Source: Aquidulcibacter sp. (lineage in GTDB: Bacteria > Pseudomonadota > Alphaproteobacteria > Caulobacterales > Aquidulcibacteraceae). Taken from it: a stretch of DNA of 64,000 bases. This document shows, one piece after another, positions 17,319 through 30,179 of the stretch. The stretch lies in contig JAPZTJ010000023.1 in NCBI GenBank assembly GCA_027532555.1, positions 1 to 64,000 on the forward strand, given 5' to 3'. Both the position numbers and the translations under genes were made by a program. The notes below the pieces were generated by a model. The model was not told the DNA's origin, did no database searches, and saw only the letters and a program-made list of their open reading frames with translations. Within the stretch, counting starts at the first letter, position 1. Every line of letters begins with the position of its first letter.

Positions 17319-18140
17319 ATGACCCAGACTTCATTGCCACGTCGACTCGCCGTTATCACAGGGGCTTCTTCTGGCATCGGCGAGGCGTTTGCCCGCGCTT
17401 ATGCGAAGCGGGGGGTCGACCTCTGCCTTGTTGCCCGCCGCCTCGATCGACTGGAAGCCCTGGCAAAGGCCTTGTCTCAGCAACATGGGATTTCAGCTTT
17501 TGCGGTCAAAGCTGACTTGTCCAAGCCAGAAGCGATCGGCCTAATTGTGACCGCTTTGGCAGAGCACGACAGATCGTGCGACATTCTGGTCAATAATGCT
17601 GGCTATTCCCTGCCTCAGACTTTCTTGGCTACCAAAGCCGAACAACAGACGGATTTTGTCGCGGTGTTGGTGACCTCCGTCGTCAGCCTCACCCATGCCT
17701 TACTACCCGGCATGGTTCAACGCGGCTATGGACGCATCATTAATGTCGCCAGCATGGTGGCCTTTTCCTCGGGCGCGGCGGGCCATACGCTCTACCCAGC
17801 TGCCAAGAGCTTTGTCGTGAAAATGACGCAATCGCTGGCTGCTGAAGTTGCGGACAAGGGCGTGCTGGTAACTGCCATTTGCCCCGGTCAGACTGAAAGC
17901 GACTTTGCCAAAGCCAATGGCACCGATCAATTGATCGCAAAGTCTAATCTCTACAAGCAAACAGCCGAGGACGTGGTTGCAATCGCCATGGCCGCCAATG
18001 AGGCTGGCAAGGAAGTGGTTGTCCCCGGCTGGCCCAACAAACTTGCGGTTGCATTTATGAAAATTCTGCCAGATAGTTGGACGGCGGCCCTCATCCGCCC
18101 TCAAGCCAAGAAATTTGCCCTGCCCGACCCTACTGCCTAA
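17319..18140 (+). CDS. Short-chain dehydrogenase/reductase
   Basis: A 273-residue classical SDR. It has the NAD(P) motif TGASSGIGEAFA near the N-terminus, the NNAG motif in DILVNNAGYS, and the catalytic YxxxK in HTLYPAAKSFV after the Ser strand INVASMVAFSSG. VARRLDRLEALA after beta-2 suggests an NADP preference. The ATG at 17319 has a near-perfect GGAGG. It lies ten bases before the GMC oxidoreductase, so the two are probably co-transcribed and act on related alcohol or ketone substrates. The substrate is unknown. Confidence 0.9.
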   Translation: MTQTSLPRRLAVITGASSGIGEAFARAYAKRGVDLCLVARRLDRLEALAKALSQQHGISAFAVKADLSKPEAIGLIVTALAEHDRSCDILVNNAGYSLPQTFLATKAEQQTDFVAVLVTSVVSLTHALLPGMVQRGYGRIINVASMVAFSSGAAGHTLYPAAKSFVVKMTQSLAAEVADKGVLVTAICPGQTESDFAKANGTDQLIAKSNLYKQTAEDVVAIAMAANEAGKEVVVPGWPNKLAVAFMKILPDSWTAALIRPQAKKFALPDPTA

Positions 18141-18150
18141 CGAGACGACT

Positions 18151-19716
18151 ATGCCCCATTATGACATTCTGATCATCGGTTCCGGCGCCGGTGGCGCTAG
18201 CTTTGCCCAAGCCTTAGCAGCGACCGGAAAGTCTATTCTCATCCTCGAGCGTGGCGAACATATTCCAATTGGTCGCGAGAACTGGGATCCAAAGCGGGTT
18301 TTCGTCGACCGGATTTATCGCACCGACGAGCAATGGACCGACAAGGACGATAAACCCTTCACCCCCAACACCCATTATTGGGTTGGTGGCAACACAAGCT
18401 TTTATGGAGCCGCCTTGATGCGCTTTAAGTCTTTGGACTTTGAGCGGATGGAGCATTTTGACGGCTTCAGCCCGGCTTGGCCCGTCACTTATGAAGACAT
18501 GCGGCCTTGGTATGAGGTGGCTGAGCGCATTTGGGAGGTTCATGGCGAACGCGGCATTGACCCCACAGATGATCCCAATGATCCGCCCTACCCCTTTCCT
18601 GCCTTGACCCACGATCCGGGCATGCTCCGATTAAAAGAGCATTTTGAGGACTTGGGTTGGACACCTTCGCCACTGCCCTTGGGCATCCGCCGCAATGATG
18701 AGAATCCCCGCGATGGCAAATGTGTGCGGTGCAAAACTTGTGGCGGCTTCCCGTGCCGCTTGCTGGCAAAAGTGGATGCACGCACGGCGGCCTTAAAGCC
18801 CCTGGAAGCTTTTCCAAACGTCACGCTTCTGCCGGGCCATAAAGTTCTGGAGTTGAAGACCGACGCGCGTGGTAAGAAAATCACCGAGGTGGTTGCGTCT
18901 GGACCAGTTGGGGAAGTGACATTCACTGCCGATTATGTCGCGTTGGCAGCAGGGGCTGCAAATTCGGCGGCTCTGCTTTTGAAGTCCGTCAGCCCCAAAC
19001 ATCCCAATGGCCTCGCCAATAGCTCAGACCAAGTTGGGCGCAATTATATGTATCACAGCACCTCGGCGGTGGTCTCGGTGGCGTTGTCGCGTTTCGATTC
19101 CAGTTTTCCTAAAACCTTGTGCGTGAATGATTTCTATTATGGCGACTCACAGGAACAATTCCCCTATCCCATGGGCCAGATTCAAATGTTGGAATATATG
19201 TCAGGCCAGACGTTGGAAGGACAGTTGGCCGACTTCATCAGCCCCAATTTGCTCCCGGATTCCTTCATGGACGGATTGGCCGAACGCATGGTCAGCTTTT
19301 TGGTGATGTCCGAAGACCTGCCGCGGCCTTACAATCGGGTGACACTGAACGAAAATGGCGGAATCAAACTCTCCTATACCGAAGGCGATTTAACTGCTCA
19401 CAAGAAGCTCGTTGAAAAGCTAGAGACGGGTCTACAAGGCTTCACGCGTGAGCGGTCGTCCCTGTTTGAAGCCAATTTCACCATCGACCAAGAGCTGCCA
19501 CTTTACGGCACCGCGCACCAATGCGGGACCCTTCGCATGGGGGATGACCCGACAAGTTCGGTTGTCGACAAATGGTGCAAGGCCCATGATCTGGAAAATC
19601 TGTATGTGGTGGATGCAAGCGTGTTTGTCTCCTCCGCCGCAGTCAATCCGACCCTGACCATTGTCGCCAATGCGCTGCGGGTAGGCGACCATTTGGCGAG
19701 GCAGTTGACCGGCTGA
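18151..19716 (+). CDS. GMC-family FAD oxidoreductase
   Basis: A 521-residue glucose-methanol-choline-type flavoprotein. The FAD-binding motif IIGSGAGGASFA is at residues 7-18, WVGGNTSFYGAALMRF is the second nucleotide-contact region, and AAGAANSAALLL follows. The C-terminus has the family HQCGTLRMG and the NPTLTIVANALRVGDHLA stretch, with catalytic His/Asn positions. A cysteine-rich insert, CVRCKTCGGFPC (about residues 191-202), marks the bacterial subgroup found in sugar and polyol dehydrogenases. No Tat signal is present, so it is probably cytoplasmic or needs a partner. It follows the SDR gene in one transcript. Confidence 0.88.
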   Translation: MPHYDILIIGSGAGGASFAQALAATGKSILILERGEHIPIGRENWDPKRVFVDRIYRTDEQWTDKDDKPFTPNTHYWVGGNTSFYGAALMRFKSLDFERMEHFDGFSPAWPVTYEDMRPWYEVAERIWEVHGERGIDPTDDPNDPPYPFPALTHDPGMLRLKEHFEDLGWTPSPLPLGIRRNDENPRDGKCVRCKTCGGFPCRLLAKVDARTAALKPLEAFPNVTLLPGHKVLELKTDARGKKITEVVASGPVGEVTFTADYVALAAGAANSAALLLKSVSPKHPNGLANSSDQVGRNYMYHSTSAVVSVALSRFDSSFPKTLCVNDFYYGDSQEQFPYPMGQIQMLEYMSGQTLEGQLADFISPNLLPDSFMDGLAERMVSFLVMSEDLPRPYNRVTLNENGGIKLSYTEGDLTAHKKLVEKLETGLQGFTRERSSLFEANFTIDQELPLYGTAHQCGTLRMGDDPTSSVVDKWCKAHDLENLYVVDASVFVSSAAVNPTLTIVANALRVGDHLARQLTG

Positions 19717-19802
19717 TTTGGTACCATTTGGGCCTAAAGGTTCACAACCTCGTCAGGCCGCCCAATCTTGCACCCGGCCTCATTTCAAGCCATGGTGCCA
19801 CT

Positions 19803-20687
19803 ATGCCGCTACGTCATCTTTGCGAACCCGTAGAATTAGCCCCGGGCATGACCGTTTGGGCAGAGAGGGTTCAGCATGGTGAAGACGCGCCGGGTCTAGA
19901 CCGTTTTCCCCATTATCATAGCGTCGCTGAACTGGTGATTTTTCAGTCCGGGGCCGGGTCTTTTTGGCTCGATGGTGAGGAGATTGCGCTACATACGCGC
20001 AGCGTGGTCTATGTGCCGCCCATGTGCCATCATGATTACGTGTTCAGTCCGGGCGAGAAGTCTTGGGTGCTGGTACAATTAGATGCCGATACGATTGAGG
20101 CTTTCTCGCAGACAGTGCCTGAACTGGACTTGGCAAATCCGTTTTATGGCGTCCCTTCTGAGGGCCAAGCCAAACAGCTCGACACTTTATGCGATCTCTT
20201 ATTGGAAGCTGGTCAATCCATTTCCCAAACGGCGATTGTGACGCGGACGGCGGAGCTGATCGTCTGGGCCGCGTATGCGACGCGGATGGTTACGCCGCGT
20301 GAGCAACATCAAGGCCAAAAAGTAGCGCTGCCGGTCGATCGTCTGCGTCCAGCTCTCGATGCGCTGCGCGCTCAACCAGGCAAGGAATGGACGTTGGAGC
20401 AGATGGCCTCGCTATGTCACATGTCTGCCAATTATTTTTCGCGGCGGTTCGCTGAGATCATGGGTATGAGCCTAACAACCTATGTGCGGGTTTATCGTCT
20501 CCAATTGGCCGCCAGGCGTCTGGTGCAAGGCCGCGAGGCTATTGGTATCATTGCCCAAGATGCGGGGTTTGCCAGCCCCGCCCATTTTGCCTTCCAATTC
20601 AAGCAAAGATTTGGCCTAACCCCGCGCGCGTATCGACAAGCTGGTCAAACGCGCAGTTTGCCTCAGCCCACAAGGACATCTGCATGA
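19803..20687 (+). CDS. AraC-family transcriptional regulator
   Basis: About 294 residues. The N-terminal half is a cupin-like sensor (FPHYHSVAELVIFQSGAGSFWLDGEEIALHTRSVVYVPP), which usually binds a sugar or other small effector. The last 100 residues are the paired helix-turn-helix domain (WTLEQMASLCHMSANYFSRRFAEIMGMSLTTYVRVYRLQLAARRL ... IAQDAGFASPAHFAFQFKQRFGLTPRAYRQ). The start is uncertain; ATG 19803 is the first ATG near the domain and has a poor ribosome site. Its stop overlaps the amylase start (ATGA), so it probably controls the amylase and perhaps the SDR/GMC pair. Confidence 0.9.
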   Translation: MPLRHLCEPVELAPGMTVWAERVQHGEDAPGLDRFPHYHSVAELVIFQSGAGSFWLDGEEIALHTRSVVYVPPMCHHDYVFSPGEKSWVLVQLDADTIEAFSQTVPELDLANPFYGVPSEGQAKQLDTLCDLLLEAGQSISQTAIVTRTAELIVWAAYATRMVTPREQHQGQKVALPVDRLRPALDALRAQPGKEWTLEQMASLCHMSANYFSRRFAEIMGMSLTTYVRVYRLQLAARRLVQGREAIGIIAQDAGFASPAHFAFQFKQRFGLTPRAYRQAGQTRSLPQPTRTSA

Positions 20688-23323
20688 CCCTTCGTTCGCT
20701 TCTCAAAGGCCTAAGCTTGGCTGCGCTTACCTGTGCGTCCTTGGCAGGGGGTGGCGCGATGGCACAGACCCCTAGTCCCCTGCATGTGCCCTCGCCTGAT
20801 TGGCGGGATCAGGTGATATACTTTGTGATGACCGATCGCTTTGAGGACGGCGACCCCAGCAATAATGACCAAGGCAAGGGCGAATTTGATCCTGCTCAAC
20901 GGGGACGGTTTTCAGGCGGAGACCTGAAAGGCATTGAAAAACGGCTTGATTATATTCAGGGTCTCGGCGCGACGTCAGTTTGGGTGACGCCGCCGGTGAA
21001 AAACCAATGGCTGGACCCCGCGACAGGCTATGGCGGCTATCATGGCTATTGGGCCAGTGACTTCAAAACGATTGACCGGCACTTAGGCTCACTCAAAGAC
21101 TATCAAAATCTGTCCCGCGCCTTGCACGGGAAGGGCATGTATCTGATCCAAGACATTGTTCTGAATCACACCGGCAATTTCTTCAATTATGGGTCAGAGT
21201 ACGATCCCGCCGACCCAGTGAAGGGCTATATCCCCTATCCCAATTCCGTGCCCATGGCGGCACCAACGCAATATCCGTTTTCATTAAACGACCCCCGGCG
21301 CAAGGCCGACCGCGAAGCGGGGATCTATCACTGGACGCCTGATATCAATAACCTCTCCGAACGGGACCAAGAGCTGAATTTCCAGTTGAGCGGCCTTGAT
21401 GACATCAATACCGAAAACCCCGTGGTGAAACGGGCTTTGCGCGATTCCTACGCCCATTGGATCAAAGAAGCTGGGGTCGATGGGTTCCGCGTGGATACGA
21501 TCTTCTATGTCCCGCCCGAGCTCATGACCGACTTCATGTATAGCAAGGACCCAAAGGCACCGGGCATTGCTGAGGTGGCGCGACGGACTGGCCGTGACAA
21601 TTTCCATGTCTTCGGTGAAGGCTTTGGCATGGATCGCCGCTTTGAAGACAGGGTCGCGCGGCGGATAAACAGCTATATGGTTGGGCCAAATGGCGAAGCC
21701 CGCGCCCCCGGCATGATCAATTTCCCACTCTATGGCACGGCGACAGACGTTTTTGCGCGCGGTAGACCGCCCGCTGAATTAGCCTTTCGGATCGAGAACA
21801 TGATGGCGCTGCACCAACGGCCCCATCTGATGCCAAGCTTCCTTGATAATCACGATGTCGACCGATTTTTGAGTGGCGGGACGGAAATTGGGCTACGCCA
21901 AAACCTATTGATGATGATGACATTGCCCGGCATCCCTGTGATTTACTATGGTACCGAGCAAGGCTTCACCGTGCAGCGCGCAGCCATGTTCGCCAAAGGC
22001 TGGGGCTCGGGTGGGCGCGACCATTTCGACACGACCAGCCCTCTTTATCGCTATATTGCGAGCCTGACGAAGCTGCGCCGGGAAAACCGGGTTCTGTCGC
22101 GCGGCACGCCCAAGGTTCTGGCAGGGGAAGCAGCTGGTGCTGGGGCATTGGTCTATCTCATGCAAGACGGCAGCGAGACCCTTTTGGTTGCCATGAATAC
22201 GGCGGATCATCCCGTGCTTCTGGACAATCTCGATATCGGCCAAGGATCCGGAACGGTTTTGCAGCCTTTGTTTGCGATGGACGGAAAAGCGCCCCTCCTC
22301 GTCGTCGGCCAGAACCAGCGCCTTACAACACAACTTGCTCCACATGCAGGCAAAGTGTGGCGGGTCTCTAAAGCCCCACCTCTGAGCTTGAAAGCAGCCC
22401 CAATTGGCATGACCTTGGACGCGTTACCCGATGGCCCGATAACGACGCCCACCTTGATCGTGCGCGGCCAAGCTGGCCCTTGGGAAGAACTTAAGCTGGT
22501 TCTAGATGGCAATTTGGGCGAGGCCCAATTGGTTCAAGCTGACGCCACAGGCCGCTGGCAAGCTAAGCTGTCGACTGCCGCCTTTGTTGATGAAACCATC
22601 ACGCACCGGGTGACGGCTTATTCGACTAGATCGGGACAAGCCTCAGCGGCTGGTACGTTTAAAGTCCGCCCATCTTGGAGCCTGCGCAATGAAATGGCCG
22701 ACCCGGCTGGCGACGACACCGGGCCACCGGGTGCTACCTATGTCTATCCAACAGATCCGAGCTTTGCACCACCGACAATGGATTTTCGTGGGGCTCGCGT
22801 GTCAACGGCAGGAGGTGCACTCAAGCTTGAACTCGACATGGGTGCCATCAGCCAAGTTTGGAGTCCACAAAACGGCTTTGATCACCTAAGCCTGACCGGC
22901 TTTATCCAATTGCCGGGTCAGACAGGCTCCGGCGCACGGGCCATGCCAAACCAGCGTAGCGATTTGCCCGGCGACATGACTTGGCATTATCGCTTCCGGG
23001 CCCACGGTTGGACAAATGCTCTGTTTAGCCATGATGGGGCGAATGCGACACAAGAAGGCACAAAAGCAGGCCCTGCCCCAAGTATCAGCGTGGACAAGGA
23101 CGCCAAGCGGATCACCTTGATCTTTCCAAGCTCAAGCTTTGGCGATCAAGCTGATCTAACCGGTGCGAAGCTGTATCTGACAACCTGGGACTATGATGCC
23201 GCTTATCGCAGCCTCGAAGCAAAGCCCGGGGGCTATATTTTCGGCGGGGCTAAGTCTGCTAGCGATCCAAAAATCATGGATTCTATGGGTCCGTTCACAA
23301 TCGGAACTACGCCCTCAAAATAG
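20684..23323 (+). CDS. Secreted alpha-amylase family protein (GH13) with C-terminal binding module
   Basis: An 879-residue extracytoplasmic glycosidase acting on alpha-glucans. A signal peptide (to about GGGAMAQT) is followed by the GH13 barrel. The conserved regions are [11 protein letters not shown], the nucleophile Asp in [12 protein letters not shown], the acid/base Glu in [10 protein letters not shown], and the transition-state Asp in [10 protein letters not shown]. After the catalytic C domain comes an Ig-like stretch (about 580-670) and a final 200-residue module ([10 protein letters not shown] to GPFTIG) that resembles the glucodextranase C-terminal binding module. It overlaps the AraC gene by 4 bases and the convergent fhs gene by 9. 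Confidence 0.9.
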   Translation: MTLRSLLKGLSLAALTCASLAGGGAMAQTPSPLHVPSPDWRDQVIYFVMTDRFEDGDPSNNDQGKGEFDPAQRGRFSGGDLKGIEKRLDYIQGLGATSVWVTPPVKNQWLDPATGYGGYHGYWASDFKTIDRHLGSLKDYQNLSRALHGKGMYLIQDIVLNHTGNFFNYGSEYDPADPVKGYIPYPNSVPMAAPTQYPFSLNDPRRKADREAGIYHWTPDINNLSERDQELNFQLSGLDDINTENPVVKRALRDSYAHWIKEAGVDGFRVDTIFYVPPELMTDFMYSKDPKAPGIAEVARRTGRDNFHVFGEGFGMDRRFEDRVARRINSYMVGPNGEARAPGMINFPLYGTATDVFARGRPPAELAFRIENMMALHQRPHLMPSFLDNHDVDRFLSGGTEIGLRQNLLMMMTLPGIPVIYYGTEQGFTVQRAAMFAKGWGSGGRDHFDTTSPLYRYIASLTKLRRENRVLSRGTPKVLAGEAAGAGALVYLMQDGSETLLVAMNTADHPVLLDNLDIGQGSGTVLQPLFAMDGKAPLLVVGQNQRLTTQLAPHAGKVWRVSKAPPLSLKAAPIGMTLDALPDGPITTPTLIVRGQAGPWEELKLVLDGNLGEAQLVQADATGRWQAKLSTAAFVDETITHRVTAYSTRSGQASAAGTFKVRPSWSLRNEMADPAGDDTGPPGATYVYPTDPSFAPPTMDFRGARVSTAGGALKLELDMGAISQVWSPQNGFDHLSLTGFIQLPGQTGSGARAMPNQRSDLPGDMTWHYRFRAHGWTNALFSHDGANATQEGTKAGPAPSISVDKDAKRITLIFPSSSFGDQADLTGAKLYLTTWDYDAAYRSLEAKPGGYIFGGAKSASDPKIMDSMGPFTIGTTPSK

Positions 23324-24979
23324 ACCGGTGATGTGACGATCTGCGTCCACTCCGATTGCTTCGGCCGCCGGGATGCGGGGCAGGCCCGGCATCGTCATGA
23401 TGTCGCCGCATAGGGCCACGACAAAACCCGCTCCGGCGCATAGCCTCACATCGCGGATCGTGACCACATGGCCCTGGGCTGCGCCCAAAACTGTTGGGTC
23501 AGTGGAGAAACTATATTGGGTCTTGGCCATGCAAACCGGCAGATGGCCAAAGCCCGCCTCTTGCCAACGGCGCAATTTGGCCTGTGCGGCTTTGTCGAAC
23601 ACGACCTCTCCGGCCCGATAGATTTGCTTGGCGACTGTTTCGATCTTCTGGTTCAATGGCAAGGCATCTTCATAGAGCGGCTGAAAGCGCGCGGTGTCAG
23701 CCTCCACCAATTCGACAACAGCTTGGGCCAAATCTTGTGTGCCTGCACCTCCGTCTGCCCAATGTCGGCACAAGATTGCTCGGCTACTATGACTGGAAAC
23801 GAACGCCTCTACCGCAGCAATCTCATCGGCAGAATCTTGCACGAAATGATTGATCGCGACGAGCGTTGGTACGCCAAAGCGAGCGAGGTTCTCCAGATGC
23901 TGGCCGAGATTGGCGCAACCCCGGATCAACGCGTCGACGTCGGTTCGACCAAGGTCTGGTTTCGCCACCCCACCGTTCATCTTCAAGGAGCGGATGGTGG
24001 CCACGACAACCACCGCTTTGGGGCTGAGGCCTGCCTTGCGGCACTTGATGTCGAAGAATTTCTCTGCGCCCAAATCGGCCCCAAAGCCTGCTTCGGTGAC
24101 CACAAAGTCTGCTAGGCCCATGGCGGTCTTGGTGGCGACCACGCTGTTGCAGCCATGGGCAATATTGGCGAAAGGCCCACCATGGATCAGGGCTGGATTG
24201 CCTTCCAAGGTCTGCACAAGGTTAGGCTCAAACGCCTCTTTCAAAAGGGCTGTCATCGCCCCTTCAGCTTTCAAATCCGCGCAGGTGACGGGACTGTGGT
24301 CCTTCCGATAGGCGACGATAATGGCTCCCAATCGCGCTTGCAGGTCGGCCAAATCTGTTGCCAAGCAAAAGATCGCCATCACTTCCGACGCGACCGTGAT
24401 GTCAAAGCCTGTCTCGACCGGTTGGCCATTACCGCCCAAGGAGGTGACAATCGAACGAAGCGCGCGGTCATTCATGTCCATCACCCGTCGCCACACCACT
24501 TTGCGTGGATCGATCCCAAGAGCATTGCCCCAATAAAGGTGATTATCGACCATGGCCGCCAAGAGATTGTGCGCTGCCGTAATGGCGTGAAAGTCGCCCG
24601 TGAAATGGAGATTGATTTCGTCCATCGGGATAACTTGGGCGTGTCCGCCACCCGTCGCACCACCTTTCTGGCCGAAGCAGGGACCGAGTGAGGGTTCACG
24701 CAAACAAATCGCAACGGACTTGCCCAGGCGCGCCAGGCCATCGCCTAGACCGATTGTGGTGGTGGTTTTACCTTCGCCAGCGGGCGTGGGGCTCATCGCC
24801 GTGACAAGAATCAGCGCTGCATCTTGGGTGGACTTGCGTGGCACCAATCTTGCCGTATCCAACTTTGCTTTGGTGCGGCCATAGGGGATCAAGGCGTCAG
24901 CCGAAATGCCAATTCTAGCTGCTACTTCGGCCAAGGGTCTTGGTGTCGTGGCTCGAGCGATTTCAATATCAGTAGGCAC
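23315..24979 (-). CDS. fhs: Formate-tetrahydrofolate ligase
   Basis: A 554-residue formyl-THF synthetase that makes 10-formyl-THF from formate, ATP and tetrahydrofolate for C1 metabolism in the cytoplasm. The ATP P-loop is [18 protein letters not shown], followed by the family [36 protein letters not shown] block and RALRSIV. The start is GTG at 24979 with AAGGG eight bases upstream; there is no nearby ATG. Length is normal. The stop region overlaps the amylase stop by 9 bases on the other strand. No fol genes adjoin it. Confidence 0.96.
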   Translation of the reverse strand: MPTDIEIARATTPRPLAEVAARIGISADALIPYGRTKAKLDTARLVPRKSTQDAALILVTAMSPTPAGEGKTTTTIGLGDGLARLGKSVAICLREPSLGPCFGQKGGATGGGHAQVIPMDEINLHFTGDFHAITAAHNLLAAMVDNHLYWGNALGIDPRKVVWRRVMDMNDRALRSIVTSLGGNGQPVETGFDITVASEVMAIFCLATDLADLQARLGAIIVAYRKDHSPVTCADLKAEGAMTALLKEAFEPNLVQTLEGNPALIHGGPFANIAHGCNSVVATKTAMGLADFVVTEAGFGADLGAEKFFDIKCRKAGLSPKAVVVVATIRSLKMNGGVAKPDLGRTDVDALIRGCANLGQHLENLARFGVPTLVAINHFVQDSADEIAAVEAFVSSHSSRAILCRHWADGGAGTQDLAQAVVELVEADTARFQPLYEDALPLNQKIETVAKQIYRAGEVVFDKAAQAKLRRWQEAGFGHLPVCMAKTQYSFSTDPTVLGAAQGHVVTIRDVRLCAGAGFVVALCGDIMTMPGLPRIPAAEAIGVDADRHITGLF

Positions 24980-25060
24980 AGTCAGGACCCTTCACGCGCA
25001 GGAATTGGGTCTCGCTAATGCCATTGGCGTCAGCTTGTAAAGCCATCGCCCCAGTGCGGG

Positions 25061-25525
25061 CTAAAGCACTTCAAAGATTTGATAGACAACGCCCGTCGGC
25101 TCTTGCGTGCCGACGCCAATACCAATCATGTCGTTCAGCCAGTCATACTGGGGCGCGGCGGTCTCAAACCGGGTGACAGTGCGCAGATTAAAGGCTTCGG
25201 GCGACAGGGTCTCACCCTTCTTAAATCGCGCCATATCCTCTGCCGAGGTCCGCAATGCGCCCTGATAGGTGAGATAGATTAGCGCGCCATCATCAGTCTT
25301 TAGCGTCAAGCGTACGTCCACCAGCATGCGGTCGTCGCCGCGATAAAGCGCCCAATCCGCCCCACCTGGCAAAACATCGCCCGTCAGACGCGGGCCTTCA
25401 AATCGTCCGCCAAGAACCGGCGCGATCAGGCGATTGCCCAGTGGTGTCTTGCCGATCCGGGCCATGCCGGCGAAATCAACTTGGAGGCGTAAAGCGGTGA
25501 GGAATTGGCTGTTTAATTGGGTCAT
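25061..25525 (-). CDS. DUF3237 domain protein
   Basis: A 154-residue cytoplasmic protein with the DUF3237 pattern: a beta-rich fold with VLGGRFEGPRLTGDVLPGGADWALYRGDDRMLVDVRLTLKTDDGALIYLTYQG and the C-terminal FETAAPQYDWLNDMIGIGVG followed by YQIFEVL. The biochemical activity of the family is not established. It is the last gene in a loose minus-strand series (MAPEG, dipeptidase, DUF3237) before fhs, with a 54-base gap from the dipeptidase stop; co-transcription with the dipeptidase is possible. Confidence 0.85.
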   Translation of the reverse strand: MTQLNSQFLTALRLQVDFAGMARIGKTPLGNRLIAPVLGGRFEGPRLTGDVLPGGADWALYRGDDRMLVDVRLTLKTDDGALIYLTYQGALRTSAEDMARFKKGETLSPEAFNLRTVTRFETAAPQYDWLNDMIGIGVGTQEPTGVVYQIFEVL

Positions 25526-25579
25526 AGAAGACTTCTAACCGCTTCAGCCAGTTTGGCCAAGGCGTCTGAGCTCATAAGT

Positions 25580-26821
25580 CTATTTCTGCGCCTTGGCTTC
25601 AGCCTCACGCATGACGCGCAGCACATTACCGCCCCAAATCTTGGCGATGTCTGCTTCGGAATAGCCCTCGGCCATCAAGGCTTGGGTGATCTTCCAGACT
25701 TTTGACGCATCTTCGAGACCGACGACACCGCCGCCGCCATCCCAATCAAGCCCAATGCCGACATGATCGACACCGATCAGTTTGATGGCGTGGAGAAGAT
25801 GGGCCATAAAATCATCAAAGGTCGCACGGTTTTCAGGAAATTCCACGTCCAAGCGTGCGCGGGCTTGGCGGAATGCATCTTGATCTGCTTGGCTGCGGCT
25901 GGCGAGATTGGGATAAGTTGCGGCGAGCTTGGCTAAAGCTGCCCGACGTTCTGGCGTTTGCGGCAAAGCCTTCAAATAGGCCCCAAAGGCATTCATTTGG
26001 ATCACTCCGCCCTTGGCGGCCAAGGCCTTTAGGCGGTCATCGTCCAAATTGCGCGGGTGGTCATAAATCGCCTTGCATCCGCTGTGAGACGCGATGATGG
26101 GGGCGGTCGACAACTCCAGCATTTGGTCCAGCACTTGGTCGGACGCATGGGACTGGTCGAGGACCATCCCCAAACGATTAGCCTCTGCCACCAATTCCTT
26201 GCCAAGTGGGCTTAGGCCGCCCCATTCGGGTTTATCGGTTGAACTGTCTGCCCAATCATTATTCGCAAAATGGACCGGCCCGACCAAGCGCACACCCAGC
26301 TTGTAATAGGTCTGCAAGAGCGAGACGTCCTTGGCCAAGGGATAGGAGTTCTCGATTGACATAAAGACGACGCGCTTACCTTCGGCCGCGATCTTGGCCG
26401 CATCATCTGCTTTCAAGGCAAGACCAAAGTACTTAGGGCTGCGCGCCAGCATTTCGCGGATCACTACCGCCCGCATCAGGCCTGCATCACGGGCGGCGTT
26501 CAGGCCCTCGGGCGTACGCGGACCTTGAGCGGTATAGATCACCCAAAAACCCCCATCGAGACCGCCTTCTTTCATACGGGGTACATCGACTTGGGCAAAG
26601 GCTGTCCTCCATTCATTGTGCTTGAGAATGTCAAAGCCCGGGCGAGCAACCACAGCCGGGGTATCAAGATGGGAATCGAGCGTGAGAATCCGCTCATGCA
26701 AGGCGCGCGCGGCCCGTTCTGACGGCAGAGTCTTGGCGCTCACTGGCTCAAAAACAAATGCCGCGAGGCTTATGCTGACGAGGGCAAAGGTGGCTTGGCG
26801 AAGGGCTTTGGCGCGCATCAT
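25580..26821 (-). CDS. Membrane dipeptidase (peptidase family M19)
   Basis: A 413-residue zinc dipeptidase of the renal dipeptidase family. A signal peptide (RQATFALVSISLAAFVFEPVSA) puts it in the periplasm. Zinc ligands are visible in LTLDSHLDTPA, in MSIENSYPLA (bridging Glu), and in the His residues of VLDQSHASD and IIASHSGCKA; the C-terminal GVDHVGIGLDWDGGGG is the last conserved block. It would cleave dipeptides, possibly including D-amino-acid or wall-derived ones. The ATG at 26821 is followed at once by a second ATG. A gene of this type next to DUF3237 is not a known functional pair. Confidence 0.93.
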   Translation of the reverse strand: MMRAKALRQATFALVSISLAAFVFEPVSAKTLPSERAARALHERILTLDSHLDTPAVVARPGFDILKHNEWRTAFAQVDVPRMKEGGLDGGFWVIYTAQGPRTPEGLNAARDAGLMRAVVIREMLARSPKYFGLALKADDAAKIAAEGKRVVFMSIENSYPLAKDVSLLQTYYKLGVRLVGPVHFANNDWADSSTDKPEWGGLSPLGKELVAEANRLGMVLDQSHASDQVLDQMLELSTAPIIASHSGCKAIYDHPRNLDDDRLKALAAKGGVIQMNAFGAYLKALPQTPERRAALAKLAATYPNLASRSQADQDAFRQARARLDVEFPENRATFDDFMAHLLHAIKLIGVDHVGIGLDWDGGGGVVGLEDASKVWKITQALMAEGYSEADIAKIWGGNVLRVMREAEAKAQK

Positions 26822-26919
26822 CGGGTTTCCATCATCTGATTAGACAAGACATCAAAGGCGATCTTGCGCGTCCAGCCCGCCTTGTCCAGTGAGCTGCGGA
26901 CCTACGCGTCAGAAGGAGC

Positions 26920-26948
26920 ATCCAGCGCCCGTCTATGAGGCGCTGGAT
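26920..26948. repeat. Hairpin ATCCAGCGCC-N9-GGCGCTGGAT after the MAPEG gene
   Basis: Perfect ten-base inverted repeat 24 bases past the MAPEG stop and upstream of the dipeptidase. There is no T-run on either strand, so it is a weak terminator at best; it may stabilise the mRNA 3' end. Confidence 0.45.
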
Positions 26949-26971
26949 ACTGCAAGTGTGGGTTGGCGCGA

Positions 26972-27367
26972 TCAGCCCAAAAGCAAGGGAACGATGACCA
27001 TGCCGAGACCAATTGTAGAAACGATCCATACCAAGGAACGAATGGTCTTCACCCCATAAGCATAAAGCGGCACATAAAGGATCCGTCCGAATAGATAGAT
27101 ATGCGCGCCCAGAACGGTGATTGTATTTTCCTTACCGGCTACAAAGGCGATCAAGACCGCGGCGATAAACAAAGGTAACGTCTCATAGAGATTGTCTTGC
27201 GCACGACGCAAACGCTCTGCCATAGGCGAGAGCGGCGGCATGACTTCATCGCGGGCGCCCATATTCCATTTCAAGCCATATTGGCCGGTCCGAGCGACGT
27301 CAAACAAGAGAATTTGGACAAAAGCCAAAACCAAAGTCCAAGCCAAAACGATCAAAAGTGGTGTCAT
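26972..27367 (-). CDS. MAPEG family membrane protein
   Basis: A 131-residue protein with four membrane helices, matching the MAPEG family (membrane-associated proteins in eicosanoid and glutathione metabolism). Signatures are an N-terminal helix (IVLAWTLVLAFVQILLFDVA), then RLRRAQDNLYETLPLFIAAVLIAFVAGK, and the IYLFGRILYVPLYAYGVKTIRSLVW stretch in which the RxLY motif is typical. Bacterial members often have no tested activity. It stands alone, upstream of the dipeptidase gene on the same strand. Confidence 0.9.
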   Translation of the reverse strand: MTPLLIVLAWTLVLAFVQILLFDVARTGQYGLKWNMGARDEVMPPLSPMAERLRRAQDNLYETLPLFIAAVLIAFVAGKENTITVLGAHIYLFGRILYVPLYAYGVKTIRSLVWIVSTIGLGMVIVPLLLG

Positions 27368-27549
27368 GATGTGTTTCCCTCCCCAGGATCCCCGCCCATC
27401 TCAGACGGCCTTTCAATATAGGAAGCCAAAGTGACGGCAGCGTCAAGGAAAGCAGCGGGCATTCCTATAGCGTGCTATCCACACCCAGATGTCACCAAGC
27501 AGACGATCCAGCGCTTTTCGACCTTGCAAAAGAACAAAATAAGAACATA

Positions 27550-27777
27550 ATGCCGGCCATGGTTGCTCGTTCTTATCTCGGCCTCCTTGCCCCAGAGCAG
27601 GATTTTGAGCGCCTGCGCGCTTATCGCGACCAATTGTTGACCATGGCGCAAGCCTATCGGCCAGGCGGGGCAGAATATATGGCGCTGTCGCGCGCTGTGA
27701 TGGCCCTGGATGAAGCGGCCGGGATTGTGATGAATAAGCCGGGCTTTTATCAAAGCCGCCTGCACAAAACGACTTGA
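27550..27777 (+). CDS. Small hypothetical protein (75 aa)
   Basis: I do not recognise this 75-residue protein. It is soluble and helical in character (LLAPEQDFERLRAYRDQLLTMAQAY, then YMALSRAVMALDEAAGIVM). The ATG at 27550 is chosen over an in-frame upstream start because the residues before it look non-coding; no clear ribosome site is present. It reads toward katG with a 133-base gap that holds the OxyR-type operator, so it is not in the katG transcript. Coding reality is moderately likely. Confidence 0.5.
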   Translation: MPAMVARSYLGLLAPEQDFERLRAYRDQLLTMAQAYRPGGAEYMALSRAVMALDEAAGIVMNKPGFYQSRLHKTT

Positions 27778-27810
27778 AGCCCGCCACTAAAGTCGCGAAT
27801 ACCAATCAAC

Positions 27811-30115
<2,305 letters not shown>

Positions 30116-30134
30116 ATCTTCATGCGACCTTTAC

Positions 30135-30172
30135 GCCCTTCATCGGCCGCCGCCGGTGAAGGGCATTTTTTT
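30135..30172 (+). terminator. Rho-independent terminator of katG
   Basis: Stem GCCCTTCA/TGAAGGGC (30135-30142 with 30157-30164) with a GC-rich 14-base loop and then ATTTTTTT. It begins 20 bases after the katG stop. Confidence 0.95.
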
Positions 30173-30179
30173 AACAAGA

